Assembly: GCF_000716605.1 (NCBI RefSeq)
Contig: NZ_JNXE01000013.1
Span: 124,001 to 188,000, forward strand
Length of the DNA stretch: 64,000 nucleotides
Direction: 5' to 3'
Source: Streptomyces sp. NRRL F-525
GTDB taxonomy: Bacteria; Actinomycetota; Actinomycetes; Streptomycetales; Streptomycetaceae
Numbering within the stretch: position 1 is the stretch's first letter; each line of letters starts with the position of its first letter. The notes under the pieces were generated by a model. The model made no database searches, had not been told where the DNA came from, and worked only from the letters and a program-made list of their open reading frames with translations. A program made the position numbers and the translations under genes. This document shows positions 7,611 through 14,786 of the stretch, piece by piece.

Positions 7611-8723
7611 ATGGCCGAGTTCAGGACGGAGACGAAACAGCACCCCGACGGGACGCAGCAGCCCGACGGGACGCAGCACCCCGACAGGGCGCAGCACCCC
7701 GACGGGCACGAGGCGGCAGTGATCCTGGAGGGGGCCAGGACGTCCGTCGACCCCGAACTGCGCGCGGCGATCGACTCCTTGCCCGGCTCGATGCGCAGGG
7801 TCGCGCTCTACCACTTCGGGTGGGAGCACGCGGACGGCACACCGGCGGCGGGCAACGCGGGCAAGGCGATCCGCCCCGCCCTCGTCCTCGCCGCCGCCAC
7901 CGCGCTCGGCGGCGAGCAGGCGCGGGCGAGCGCGCTGCGGGCCGCGGCGGCGGTGGAGCTGGTCCACAACTTCACGTTGCTGCACGACGACGTGATGGAC
8001 CGGGACACCACCCGCCGGCACCGGCCCACCGCGTGGACCGTGTTCGGCGACGCCGACGCGATCCTCGCCGGGGACGCCCTCCAGGCGCTGGCCCTCCGGC
8101 TGCTCGCCGAGGACCCGCACCCGGCGTCCTCGGCCGCCGCCGCCCGGCTCGCGGACTGCGTCGTCGAACTGTGCGAGGGCCAGCACGCGGACACCGCCAT
8201 GGAGAAGCGGGCCCCCGCCGAGGTCACCCTCGACGAGGTGCTCACCATGGCCGAGGCCAAGACCGGCGCGCTGCTCGGCTGCGCCTGCGCGGTGGGGGCG
8301 CTGTACGCGGGGGCGTCCGCCGAGGACGTCGAGGCGCTGGACGCGTTCGGCCGCCAGGCCGGGCTCGCCTTCCAGCTGATCGACGACGTCATCGGCATAT
8401 GGGGCGACCCCGGCCGCACGGGCAAACCGGCCGGCGCCGACCTCGCCGTCCGCAAGAAGTCCCTGCCCGTGGTCGCCGCCCTCACCTCGGGCACACCGGC
8501 GGCCGTGGAACTCGCGGAACTGTACGGACTGCCGTACGAGGAAGGGGAGTTGGAGCGCACCGCGCTCGCCGTGGAGCGGGCGGGCGGCCGGGACTGGGCG
8601 CAGGACCAGGCGGCCGACCGGATGGCGCGGGCCGTGCAGGAGCTGGCCCGGGCGATCCCGGACCCGCAGGACGCGGGCGGTCTGCTCGCGCTGGCCGAGT
8701 TCGTTACCCGGCGCAGCAGTTGA
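7611..8723 (+). CDS. Polyprenyl diphosphate synthase, likely encapsulin cargo enzyme
   Basis: A 370-residue trans-isoprenyl diphosphate synthase that condenses allylic diphosphates with isopentenyl diphosphate. Motifs: GKAIRP (84-89), first Asp-rich motif DDVMD (126-130), KTG (217-219), second Asp-rich motif DDVIGIWGD (258-266). The first motif lacks the two-residue insertion of bacterial FPP synthases, and Phe121 sits five residues before it, suggesting a C15-C20 product. The first 45 residues are disordered and include four HPDGTQ-type hexapeptide repeats (11-34). Family 2 cargo proteins carry such unstructured N-terminal loading regions. ATG 7611 and in-frame GTG 7587 (eight residues longer) both have purine-rich ribosome binding sites; I chose the ATG. 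Confidence 0.9.
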   Translation: MAEFRTETKQHPDGTQQPDGTQHPDRAQHPDGHEAAVILEGARTSVDPELRAAIDSLPGSMRRVALYHFGWEHADGTPAAGNAGKAIRPALVLAAATALGGEQARASALRAAAAVELVHNFTLLHDDVMDRDTTRRHRPTAWTVFGDADAILAGDALQALALRLLAEDPHPASSAAAARLADCVVELCEGQHADTAMEKRAPAEVTLDEVLTMAEAKTGALLGCACAVGALYAGASAEDVEALDAFGRQAGLAFQLIDDVIGIWGDPGRTGKPAGADLAVRKKSLPVVAALTSGTPAAVELAELYGLPYEEGELERTALAVERAGGRDWAQDQAADRMARAVQELARAIPDPQDAGGLLALAEFVTRRSS

Positions 8724-8790
8724 TGACTCCGGAGCCTTCCGGAACCGGGCGGTCCTGACCCCGCACGGCCACCGGAGGCCCCGGACAACC

Positions 8791-8833
8791 GGGTCCCGCG
8801 CATCCCCACGGTGCGCGGGGCCCCCCTTTTTTT
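8791..8833 (+). terminator. Intrinsic terminator after the encapsulin operon
   Basis: The arms GGGTCCCGCGCA (8791-8802) and TGCGCGGGGCCC (8812-8823) form a 12-bp stem with one G-T pair and a nine-base loop. A run of seven T follows at 8827-8833. It lies 67 bases after the polyprenyl synthase stop and should end the shell-cargo transcript. Confidence 0.85.
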
Positions 8834-8862
8834 AAGGCTCGGTTCGCCTCCGGGGCGCCGAA

Positions 8863-8930
8863 GTCGGTGTCGAGAGGCCGACCGTGCTCGACCCTGCGGG
8901 CCTCCGCGCGCTCGACCTCTCGACACCGAC
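8863..8930. repeat. Inverted repeat downstream of the encapsulin operon
   Basis: A perfect 15-bp inverted repeat: GTCGGTGTCGAGAGG at 8863-8877 and its complement at 8916-8930, separated by 38 bases. Flanking GGGGCGC (8852-8858) and GCGCCCC (8931-8937) extend the symmetry imperfectly. It follows the intrinsic terminator and has no T-run of its own, so a second terminator, an RNA-stabilising stem or a protein site are all possible. No coding frame crosses it convincingly. Confidence 0.6.
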
Positions 8931-9015
8931 GCGCCCCTTCGGCTCACTCGCCGGGAAGTCCCGTTAGGCTCAACACCCTTTCAGGTAGCGGTGGTTGAGG
9001 ACTAAGGGGCGGAAC

Positions 9016-9612
9016 ATGGGCGTGGCGATACGCGCGGCGGGCGAGGGTGACAGAGAGCTGGTCGTCCGGCTGCTGGACGAGGCCTTCCAGGACGATCCGG
9101 TCAGCGGCTGGGTCTTCCCCGACGCCGAGTACCGCCGTACGGCCCACCACCGGCTGATGGCCGCCTTCACCGACGCGGTGTTCGCCGACGGCCGTATCGA
9201 CCTCGCGGAGGACGGCGCGGCGTGCGCGCTGTGGCTGTCGGTACCGGCCGAGGCGCATCCGGCGGACGGCGAGGACGAGGCCGTAGGGCTACGGGAGTTG
9301 GTCGATCCCGACAACGAGCGGGTCGAGACGATCGCCCGGCTGATGTCGGATTCGCATCCGGCCGGCCAGGCTCACGAGTACCTGTGGATGATCGCCGTGG
9401 CCCCGGGCCGGCAGGGCGAGGGCCTCGGGGCCGCGCTCATCCGGCACGTCCTGGACCGCTGCGACCGCGAGGGCCTGCCCGCGTACCTGGAGGCGAGCAG
9501 CGAACGCAGCACCAAGCTCTACGAGCGCCTCGGCTACACCTTCACCGACCACACCCTCGACCTGCCCGACGGCCCGAGCATGTACCCGATGTGGCGCGAG
9601 CCGAGGCCGTAG
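9016..9612 (+). CDS. GNAT family N-acetyltransferase
   Basis: A 198-residue acetyl-CoA-dependent N-acetyltransferase. The acetyl-CoA pyrophosphate loop (motif A) is visible as MIAVAPGRQGEGLGAALI (about residues 125-142), followed by the B-motif region ASSERSTKLYERLGYTF typical of GNAT C-termini. The acceptor is not predictable. ATG 9016 has AAGGGGCGG at good spacing; the longer in-frame start at 8995 lacks a site. It is 33 bases upstream of a DUF952 gene on the same strand, so the two may be cotranscribed. Confidence 0.88.
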   Translation: MGVAIRAAGEGDRELVVRLLDEAFQDDPVSGWVFPDAEYRRTAHHRLMAAFTDAVFADGRIDLAEDGAACALWLSVPAEAHPADGEDEAVGLRELVDPDNERVETIARLMSDSHPAGQAHEYLWMIAVAPGRQGEGLGAALIRHVLDRCDREGLPAYLEASSERSTKLYERLGYTFTDHTLDLPDGPSMYPMWREPRP

Positions 9613-9645
9613 CGAGGGCGGGTGCGGGGGTCGTAGCGTGGGCTT

Positions 9646-9993
9646 ATGCCTGAACAGGAACTCACCACCATCCCCATCCTCCACATCACCGAGCGCGCCC
9701 TCTGGGACGAGGCCCGTGCGCGGGGGAGCTACGCGTGGTCGACCCGTGGCCGCACCCTCCAGGAGGAGGGCTTCATCCACTGCTCGACGCGTGCCCAACT
9801 CCCGCGCGTGGCAGCCTTTTTGTACGGTTCCTACGACGGCCCGGATGAACTGGTGGTCCTGGTCGTGGACCCGGCACGGCTCGACGCGCCGCTGAAGTAC
9901 GAGGCGCCGGAGCCGGGCGGGGAGGAGTTCCCGCATGTGTACGGGGCGATTCCGGTGGGCGCGGTGGTGGATGTGGAGGTGTGGACGGGCTGA
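9646..9993 (+). CDS. DUF952 domain protein
   Basis: A 115-residue protein matching the DUF952 family in size and landmarks: the opening ILHITERALWDEARARG, the EGFIHCST segment, and the ending GEEFPHVYGAIPVGAV. The family is widespread in bacteria and plants; a conserved His/Cys patch is known but the biochemical activity is not. It follows the GNAT gene on the same strand and faces the VOC gene tail to tail with ten bases between stops. Confidence 0.87.
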   Translation: MPEQELTTIPILHITERALWDEARARGSYAWSTRGRTLQEEGFIHCSTRAQLPRVAAFLYGSYDGPDELVVLVVDPARLDAPLKYEAPEPGGEEFPHVYGAIPVGAVVDVEVWTG

Positions 9994-10003
9994 GCCCGTT
10001 GCC

Positions 10004-10753
10004 TCAGGGGCGGTTGGGCAGCCCGCCGGTCTCCGGGTCGCGACCGGTGAGGCAGTAGGTGCCGCCGGCCGGGTCCCGCATCACGGTCCAGTGCTTGCCG
10101 TGGGCTACGACGGTCGCGCCGAGGTGCTCGTGCACCACGACGGCCGTGTCGATGTCCGCGCAGGCCAGGTCGAGATGGGCGGCGGCGGGGCGGTCCTCGC
10201 CGAGGCGTTGGAGCAGGATGCGGATCGGCTGGCCGGGCGGGGGCTTGAGCACGTGGAACTCGGGGAGCGCGCCCGACAGCGAGGCCCAGTCGGGCAACAG
10301 GGCGGCCCAGAAGGCGAGTTCGGTGTCGTAGGAGCCGGGGCCGATGTCGATCGACACCTGGTCGAGGCGGGTGCCGGCCACGACGGGCGGCCGTACGGAC
10401 TCGCCGTGCCAGGGGACCGCGCAGAACAACTGCCCTGCGGGGGACCGGAGTACGGCCCAGCCGTCGTGCTCGGCGACGGTGTCGGCGCCGAGTTGCAGCG
10501 CGGACTCCACGAACTCCGGTACGCCCTCTACGCCGAAGTCGAGATGAGCGCCACCGGGACCGGCCTCGACGCCCTGGACCTTCACGCAGGCGTCGGTGCC
10601 GTCGGGCAGCAGGGTGACGAACTCGCCCTCGTCACCACGGAGTTCGGACAGCCGGGTGTCCGTGACCGCCGTCCAGAAGTCGTGGGCGGGGCCGAGGCGG
10701 CTGTGCGGGCGGTCGACGAAGGCGTAGGTCCAGCGGACGGTGGGTGCGCTCAT
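10004..10753 (-). CDS. VOC superfamily protein with two glyoxalase-like modules
   Basis: A 249-residue protein in which two vicinal-oxygen-chelate modules can be seen, roughly residues 1-115 and 125-245. Each ends in a typical strand: WAVLRSPAGQLFCAVPW in the first and WTVMRDPAGGTYCLTG in the second. The family includes glyoxalases, dioxygenases and resistance proteins; metal ligands are not all obvious, and no substrate is proposed. It is followed upstream by another VOC gene and an AraC-type regulator, all on the minus strand. Confidence 0.85.
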   Translation of the reverse strand: MSAPTVRWTYAFVDRPHSRLGPAHDFWTAVTDTRLSELRGDEGEFVTLLPDGTDACVKVQGVEAGPGGAHLDFGVEGVPEFVESALQLGADTVAEHDGWAVLRSPAGQLFCAVPWHGESVRPPVVAGTRLDQVSIDIGPGSYDTELAFWAALLPDWASLSGALPEFHVLKPPPGQPIRILLQRLGEDRPAAAHLDLACADIDTAVVVHEHLGATVVAHGKHWTVMRDPAGGTYCLTGRDPETGGLPNRP

Positions 10754-10796
10754 GGCGTGATCGTAGGCGCGGGGCCCGCGACTGCCCTGTGTGTTT

Positions 10797-11213
10797 TCAG
10801 TCCCCGCTCCGCTGCATGAACCGCAGCATGTTCCCGGCCGGGTCGCGGAACGCGCAGTCGCGGACGCCGTACGGCTGGTCCGTCGGCTCCTGGACGACCT
10901 CGGCGCCGGACTCCTGGACGCGGGCGTAGAGGGCGTCGCAGTCGGCCGTGGTGAAGTTGACCCCGCGCAGGGTGCCCTTGGCGAGCAGTTCGGCCATGGC
11001 CTGCTTGTCGGCGGGGGAGGCGTCCGGGTTCGCGGCCGGCGGCTCCAGGACGATCTCCACGTCCGGCTGCAACGGCGACCCCACGGTCACCCACCGCATG
11101 CCCTCGAAACCGACGTCGTTACGGATTTCCAGCTCCAGGACGTCGCAGTAGAAGGCGAGCGCCTTGTCGTGGTCGTCGACGGCGATGAAGCACTGGCGGA
11201 GTTTCAGGTCCAT
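10797..11213 (-). CDS. VOC family protein (glyoxalase/bleomycin resistance-like)
   Basis: A single-module VOC protein of 138 residues. The N-terminal signature is FIAVDDHDKALAFYCDVLEL and the C-terminal one is GVRDCAFRDPAGNMLRFMQR. It resembles small glyoxalase-like proteins of unknown substrate. Only ten bases separate it from the end of the AraC-type regulator gene upstream, so the two are almost certainly one transcription unit, a common pairing in Streptomyces. Confidence 0.87.
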   Translation of the reverse strand: MDLKLRQCFIAVDDHDKALAFYCDVLELEIRNDVGFEGMRWVTVGSPLQPDVEIVLEPPAANPDASPADKQAMAELLAKGTLRGVNFTTADCDALYARVQESGAEVVQEPTDQPYGVRDCAFRDPAGNMLRFMQRSGD

Positions 11214-11223
11214 GCAGGACAGG

Positions 11224-11634
11224 CTAGGGCTGGAGGGGCGGTCCCGCCCGGTTGGGCCGGGTAAAAGTGCGGGCCACGCAGGACGGGATCACGGCGCCGG
11301 CCTCGTGGGAGCGGGCGCGGTAGGCGCTGGGGGTCTCGCCGACCAGCTCGGTGAAGCGGGAGCTGAAGGAACCGAGGGACGTACAGCCGACGGCCATGCA
11401 GACCTCGGTCACGCTCAGGTCGCCGCGTCGGAGGAGGGCCTTCGCGCGCTCTATCCGACGGGTCATGAGATAGCTGTACGGCGTCTCCCCGTACGCGGCG
11501 CGGAAGCTGCGCTGGAAGTGGCCCGGTGACATCAGCGCGGTCCGCGCGATCGAGGCCATGTCGAGCGGTTCGGCGTACTCGCGGTTCATGCGGTCACGGG
11601 CCTGGCGCAGCCGTACGAGGTCGTCGCGGTTCAC
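11224..11634 (-). CDS. AraC family transcriptional regulator
   Basis: A 136-residue DNA-binding protein consisting of little more than the AraC/XylS double helix-turn-helix. The first HTH is MASIARTALMSPGHFQRSFR and the second is VTEVCMAVGCTSLGSFSSRF, followed by the family signature RFTELVGETPSAYRAR. There is no separate effector domain, so it may respond through DNA binding or partner proteins only. It lies just upstream of the VOC gene at 10797 and probably controls it. Confidence 0.9.
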   Translation of the reverse strand: MNRDDLVRLRQARDRMNREYAEPLDMASIARTALMSPGHFQRSFRAAYGETPYSYLMTRRIERAKALLRRGDLSVTEVCMAVGCTSLGSFSSRFTELVGETPSAYRARSHEAGAVIPSCVARTFTRPNRAGPPLQP

Positions 11635-11680
11635 GTCGTCCAGGATGGCACGGGGGCCGCTGCTGCCGGGCCGGGTACGG

Positions 11681-11718
11681 GGAAGGGGCCCCGCCGATGA
11701 ACCGGCAGAGCCCCTTCC
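11681..11718 (-). terminator. Terminator downstream of sodN
   Basis: GGAAGGGGC (11681-11689) and GCCCCTTCC (11710-11718) form a perfect 9-bp stem, with an inner GCCG...CGGC pairing in the loop. It lies between the sodN stop and the start of the next leftward gene. There is no long U-run, as is usual in Streptomyces. Confidence 0.6.
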
Positions 11719-11781
11719 TCAAACCCACTGACCTGCGATGGTGCACCGATCGCCGGTCGGTCGGGACAGGCCGACTGGGTG

Positions 11782-12177
11782 TCAGGCCTTCTTGGTCTCC
11801 CAGAAGATCTTGTCGATCTGGGCGATGTAGTCGAGCGCCTTCTGGCCCGTCGCCGGGTCGGTGGACGCCTTGGCGGCCGAGAGGGCCTTCAGGGTGTCGT
11901 TGACCAGCTGGTGCAGCTCCGGGTACTTCTCGAAGTGCGGGGGCTTGAAGTAGTCGCTCCAGAGCACCGAGACGTGGTGCTTCGCGAGCTCGGCGCGCTG
12001 CTCCTTGATGACGATGGCGCGCGCCTGGAAGTGCGGGTCGTCGTTGGCGGCCATCTTGTCCTGCACGGCCTTCACCGACTCCGCCTCGATGCGGGCCTGG
12101 GCCGGGTCGTACACACCGCAGGGCAGGTCGCAGTGCGCGCTGACCTTCACCTTGGGGGCAAACAGGCGGGAAAGCAT
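11782..12177 (-). CDS. sodN: Nickel superoxide dismutase precursor
   Basis: A 131-residue precursor of the nickel-dependent superoxide dismutase that disproportionates superoxide in the cytoplasm as a homohexamer. The nickel hook HCDLPCGVY starts at residue 15; His15, Cys16 and Cys20 of the precursor become the N-terminal nickel ligands after removal of the 14-residue leader MLSRLFAPKVKVSA. Both leader and hook match the Streptomyces enzyme. The processing peptidase SodX is encoded divergently 145 bases away. In S. coelicolor sodN expression depends on nickel, with an sRNA made from sodF mRNA in the Nur regulon reported to pair with its 5' region. The ATG is preceded by GGAAGG. Confidence 0.97.
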   Translation of the reverse strand: MLSRLFAPKVKVSAHCDLPCGVYDPAQARIEAESVKAVQDKMAANDDPHFQARAIVIKEQRAELAKHHVSVLWSDYFKPPHFEKYPELHQLVNDTLKALSAAKASTDPATGQKALDYIAQIDKIFWETKKA

Positions 12178-12322
12178 GGAGCGTTCCTTCCTCGTGATCG
12201 TCTTCTCAGGTGGGACATTACTCCCTGGAGAAGCTGATTTCGCGAGTGCCCCCATGGGCTTAGGACAAAAGTCCAGGGTCGGACTCAGACTGGTGGAGGA
12301 TAGGACCGGGGAGGTGCCGGGG

Positions 12323-12757
12323 ATGCCGGAGCTGTCGCAGGAGACCGAGCGCGGGAGGGCCGCACTGCCCTTCGGGACGGCCGAGGTGACGGGCCCGTCG
12401 ATGGTGCCGACGCTGCTGCACGGGGATCTGCTCGTGGTGCAGTACGGCGCCAGGGTCAGGCCGGGGGACATCGTCGTGCTGCGGCATCCGTTCCAGCAGG
12501 ATCTGCTGGTCGTGAAGCGGGCGGCGGAGCGGCGGGACGGGGGGTGGTGGGTGCTGGGGGACAACGCGTTCGCCGGTGGGGACAGCACGGACTACGGCGC
12601 CGTGCCCGAGGAACTGGTGCTGGGCAAGGTGCGTTTCCGGTACCGGCCGCCGAAGGCCGGTCAGCGTTCGCCGCTCGCGCTCGTCCGCTGGGCGCTCTCG
12701 GCGGCCAGGCCCGTGCTCCCGGACCGGTCGGCCTCCAGGCGCTTCCGGGCCCGGTAG
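12323..12757 (+). CDS. sodX: Nickel SOD maturation protease SodX
   Basis: A 144-residue S24/S26-type signal-peptidase-like protease required to remove the SodN leader so that nickel can bind. Catalytic Ser26 lies in GPSMVPTLLHGD and catalytic Lys65 in LLVVKRA; GDNAFAGGDSTDYG is the box E-like motif. Unlike leader peptidases it has no transmembrane anchor, consistent with acting on a cytoplasmic substrate. The ATG at 12323 has GGGGAGG about nine bases upstream. Its 3' end overlaps the convergent CGNR gene by 97 bases. Confidence 0.93.
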   Translation: MPELSQETERGRAALPFGTAEVTGPSMVPTLLHGDLLVVQYGARVRPGDIVVLRHPFQQDLLVVKRAAERRDGGWWVLGDNAFAGGDSTDYGAVPEELVLGKVRFRYRPPKAGQRSPLALVRWALSAARPVLPDRSASRRFRAR

Positions 12758-13290
12758 GCGGCCACGTTGGCGCGGGTCGCGCAGCGGTCCGAGCAGTAGC
12801 GCCGGGAGCGGTTCGTCGAGGTGTCCAGGTAGGCGTTGCGGCACGGGGCCGCCTCGCACAGGCCCAGGCGGTCGACTCCGTACTCGGTGAGGTGGAAGGC
12901 CAGGCCCATCGCCGCGATCGCCGCGTAGCCGGCCGTCGCGTTCGACGGGTGGTCCGCGAGGTGCATGTGCCACAGCGGGCGGCCGTCGTCGTCGCGGAAG
13001 TTGTGGCCCGAGATCTGCGGGCTGACCGGGAACTCCAGGAGCAGTGAGTTCAGCAGGTTCACGGAGAGGGTCTCGTCGCCGCCGTCGGCCGCCTCGAAGA
13101 CCGCCCGCAGCCGGGCCCGGACCGAGCGGAAGCGGGTGACGTCGGCCTCGGCGGCGCGGCGGGCCGCCTCCTGGTTGGTGCCGAACAGGTCCCGCACGGC
13201 CTCGACCGAGGTGAGGGCGTCCTTGCCCCGCGCCGGTTCCTCGGTGTTCACGAGGCGTACGGCGTAGTCCGAGTAATAGGCCAGTTCCAC
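12661..13290 (-). CDS. ABATE/CGNR zinc-finger protein, putative transcriptional regulator
   Basis: A 209-residue protein with an N-terminal ABATE domain (about 1-125) and a C-terminal CGNR-type zinc finger (about 140-185). The cysteines are seen in LGLCEAAPCRNAYLD and RRYCSDRCATRANVAAYRAR; the last arginine-rich helix probably contacts DNA. The family is thought to act as stress-linked regulators, but no target is known. It starts at GTG 13290, preceded by AAGGAC. The last 97 bases overlap the 3' end of sodX on the opposite strand, and the gene is divergent from a methyltransferase. Confidence 0.85.
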   Translation of the reverse strand: MELAYYSDYAVRLVNTEEPARGKDALTSVEAVRDLFGTNQEAARRAAEADVTRFRSVRARLRAVFEAADGGDETLSVNLLNSLLLEFPVSPQISGHNFRDDDGRPLWHMHLADHPSNATAGYAAIAAMGLAFHLTEYGVDRLGLCEAAPCRNAYLDTSTNRSRRYCSDRCATRANVAAYRARKRLEADRSGSTGLAAESAQRTSASGER

Positions 13291-13390
13291 TTGTAGTCCT
13301 TACGGAGGCGCTCTATGGTCGTGGATGCGGTCGGGTAACAGCTGATCGTGCTTCCAGGGTATTACGACAGCGAGTGGACAGGGGGTCCTC

Positions 13391-14149
13391 ATGACGACCG
13401 GTGTCGGAATCGACTGGCAGGCCTGGCAGGAGAGCTGGGACCGGCAGCAGGAGTGGTACATGCCCGACCGGGAGGACCGCTTCCGGATCATGCTCGACAT
13501 GGTGGAGGCCCTCACCGGCCCCGCACCCCGCGTGCTCGACCTCGCCTGCGGCACCGGCAGCATCACCGCCCGGCTGCTCGCCCGCCTCCCCGAGGCCACC
13601 AGTACCGGAGTCGACCTGGACCCGGCCCTCCTCGCCATCGCCGAGGGCACCTTCGCGGACGACGAGCGGGTCACCTTCGTGACGGCCGACCTCAAGGACC
13701 CGGAGTGGACGACGAGGCTGCCGTACGACTCGTACGACGCCGTGCTGACCGCCACGGCCCTCCACTGGCTGCACAGCGAACCCCTCGCGGCCCTCTACGG
13801 TCAGGTCGCGGGACTCGTCCGCGACGGCGGTGTCTTCATGAACGCGGACCACATGATCGACGAGTCGACGCCCAGGATCAACGCGGCGGAGCGCGCGCAC
13901 CGGCACACACAGATGGATCAGGCCAAGCGGAACGGCGCCCTCGACTGGGCCGAGTGGTGGCGACTCGCCGCCCAGGACCCCGTCCTCGCCGGACCGACGG
14001 CCCGCCGCTACGAGATCTACGGCGAGCACGCCGACGGCGACATGCCCTCACCGGCGTGGCACGCGCGCGTGCTGCGCGAGCAGGGGTTCGGGGAGGCCCG
14101 GGCGGTGTGGTGCTCGCCGTCGGACACGGTGCTGCTCGCGCTGAAGTAG
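13391..14149 (+). CDS. Class I SAM-dependent methyltransferase
   Basis: A 252-residue methyltransferase. The SAM-binding glycine motif is VLDLACGTGSITARLLAR (about 48-65), motif II is the acidic TGVDLDPALL, and the post-I to post-III region TALHWLHSEPL resembles trans-aconitate and biotin-type methyltransferases. The methyl acceptor cannot be inferred. It is divergent from the CGNR regulator gene, with a 100-base spacer that must contain both promoters. Confidence 0.88.
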   Translation: MTTGVGIDWQAWQESWDRQQEWYMPDREDRFRIMLDMVEALTGPAPRVLDLACGTGSITARLLARLPEATSTGVDLDPALLAIAEGTFADDERVTFVTADLKDPEWTTRLPYDSYDAVLTATALHWLHSEPLAALYGQVAGLVRDGGVFMNADHMIDESTPRINAAERAHRHTQMDQAKRNGALDWAEWWRLAAQDPVLAGPTARRYEIYGEHADGDMPSPAWHARVLREQGFGEARAVWCSPSDTVLLALK

Positions 14150-14234
14150 GCCCCGATTCGCGGCCGTTGTGGCGGTGGCGGTGCCGTTGCTTCTTTGCGC
14201 AAACGGGCAAGTGTTTGGGATGATCTTCCGCGGC

Positions 14235-14256
14235 CGGGCGGCTGGTGTGCCGCCCG
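14235..14256 (+). promoter_or_regulatory. Leader hairpin upstream of the secreted protein gene
   Basis: CGGGCGGC and GCCGCCCG form a perfect 8-bp stem with a 6-base loop, ending about 20 bases before the GTG start and immediately before the purine-rich ribosome binding site. It could be a 5'-UTR stability or translation-control element, or a terminator for the methyltransferase gene. Confidence 0.45.
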
Positions 14257-14277
14257 AGAACGGAAGAGGGCGAGTCT

Positions 14278-14724
14278 GTGTTGCAGCTCAAGAAGGCCGC
14301 TGGGGCGGTCGTGATGTGTGGGGTCGTGTCGGTCGCGGGATGGACCGCGGCGCCGGCGGCCTTCGCCGAAGGGAACGGCGGGTGCTACTCGTACTCGGAC
14401 GTGGACACCTACCCCAACGACAGCACCCTGATCACCTGGAAGTCCTGCATCAGCAAGAAGGCCACGCGAGTGGGACACCCCTACGCGATCGTCTCGATGG
14501 GGAAGAAGCACCCGAAGTGCAAGATCCTCGTCACCGCCGTCACCACCGGCGAGAAGATCGTCTCCAAGAAGGTCTACACCTGCCCGACGGGGAAGGTGGT
14601 CAACAAGCGTTACAACGGCAAGGACTTCCACGGCAAGGGACAGTTCGAGACCTTCGTGCACATGTACAACGTGACCACGGAGGGCAACCTGTCACCGCGC
14701 AGCCCCTGGCTCAACCTGCGCTGA
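14278..14724 (+). CDS. Small secreted protein of unknown function
   Basis: A 148-residue exported protein. The GTG start gives a classical signal peptide: Lys-Lys near the N-terminus, a hydrophobic core through VVMCGVVSVAGW, and an AxA cleavage site at PAAFA just before EGNGG. The mature part is basic and contains four cysteines (GGCYSY, WKSCIS, HPKCKI, YTCPTG), probably two disulphides. No family was recognised. GAGGGCGAG supports the GTG at 14278 over an upstream ATG that would bury the signal peptide. Confidence 0.8.
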   Translation: MLQLKKAAGAVVMCGVVSVAGWTAAPAAFAEGNGGCYSYSDVDTYPNDSTLITWKSCISKKATRVGHPYAIVSMGKKHPKCKILVTAVTTGEKIVSKKVYTCPTGKVVNKRYNGKDFHGKGQFETFVHMYNVTTEGNLSPRSPWLNLR

Positions 14725-14729
14725 CGTGA

Positions 14730-14777
14730 AACGGCGGATGCCGCCCGCCCCTGCCGGGGTGGGCGGCATCCGCCGTT
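14730..14777. terminator. Bidirectional terminator between convergent genes
   Basis: A 22-bp near-perfect stem with a four-base loop: arms at 14730-14751 and 14756-14777 beginning AACGGCGGATGCCG and its complement, with one mismatch. It lies between the stop codons of the secreted-protein gene and the ABC ATPase gene, so it can serve both. Confidence 0.85.
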
Positions 14778-14786
14778 CGGAATCGT

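Noticed and set aside
6048..8723. An 891-codon frame spanning the encapsulin gene and continuing into the polyprenyl synthase.
   Set aside because: Only its last 370 codons are the real synthase. Over the encapsulin gene it reads the wrong frame and gives Arg/Pro/Ala-rich sequence, so a shell-cargo fusion is not real.
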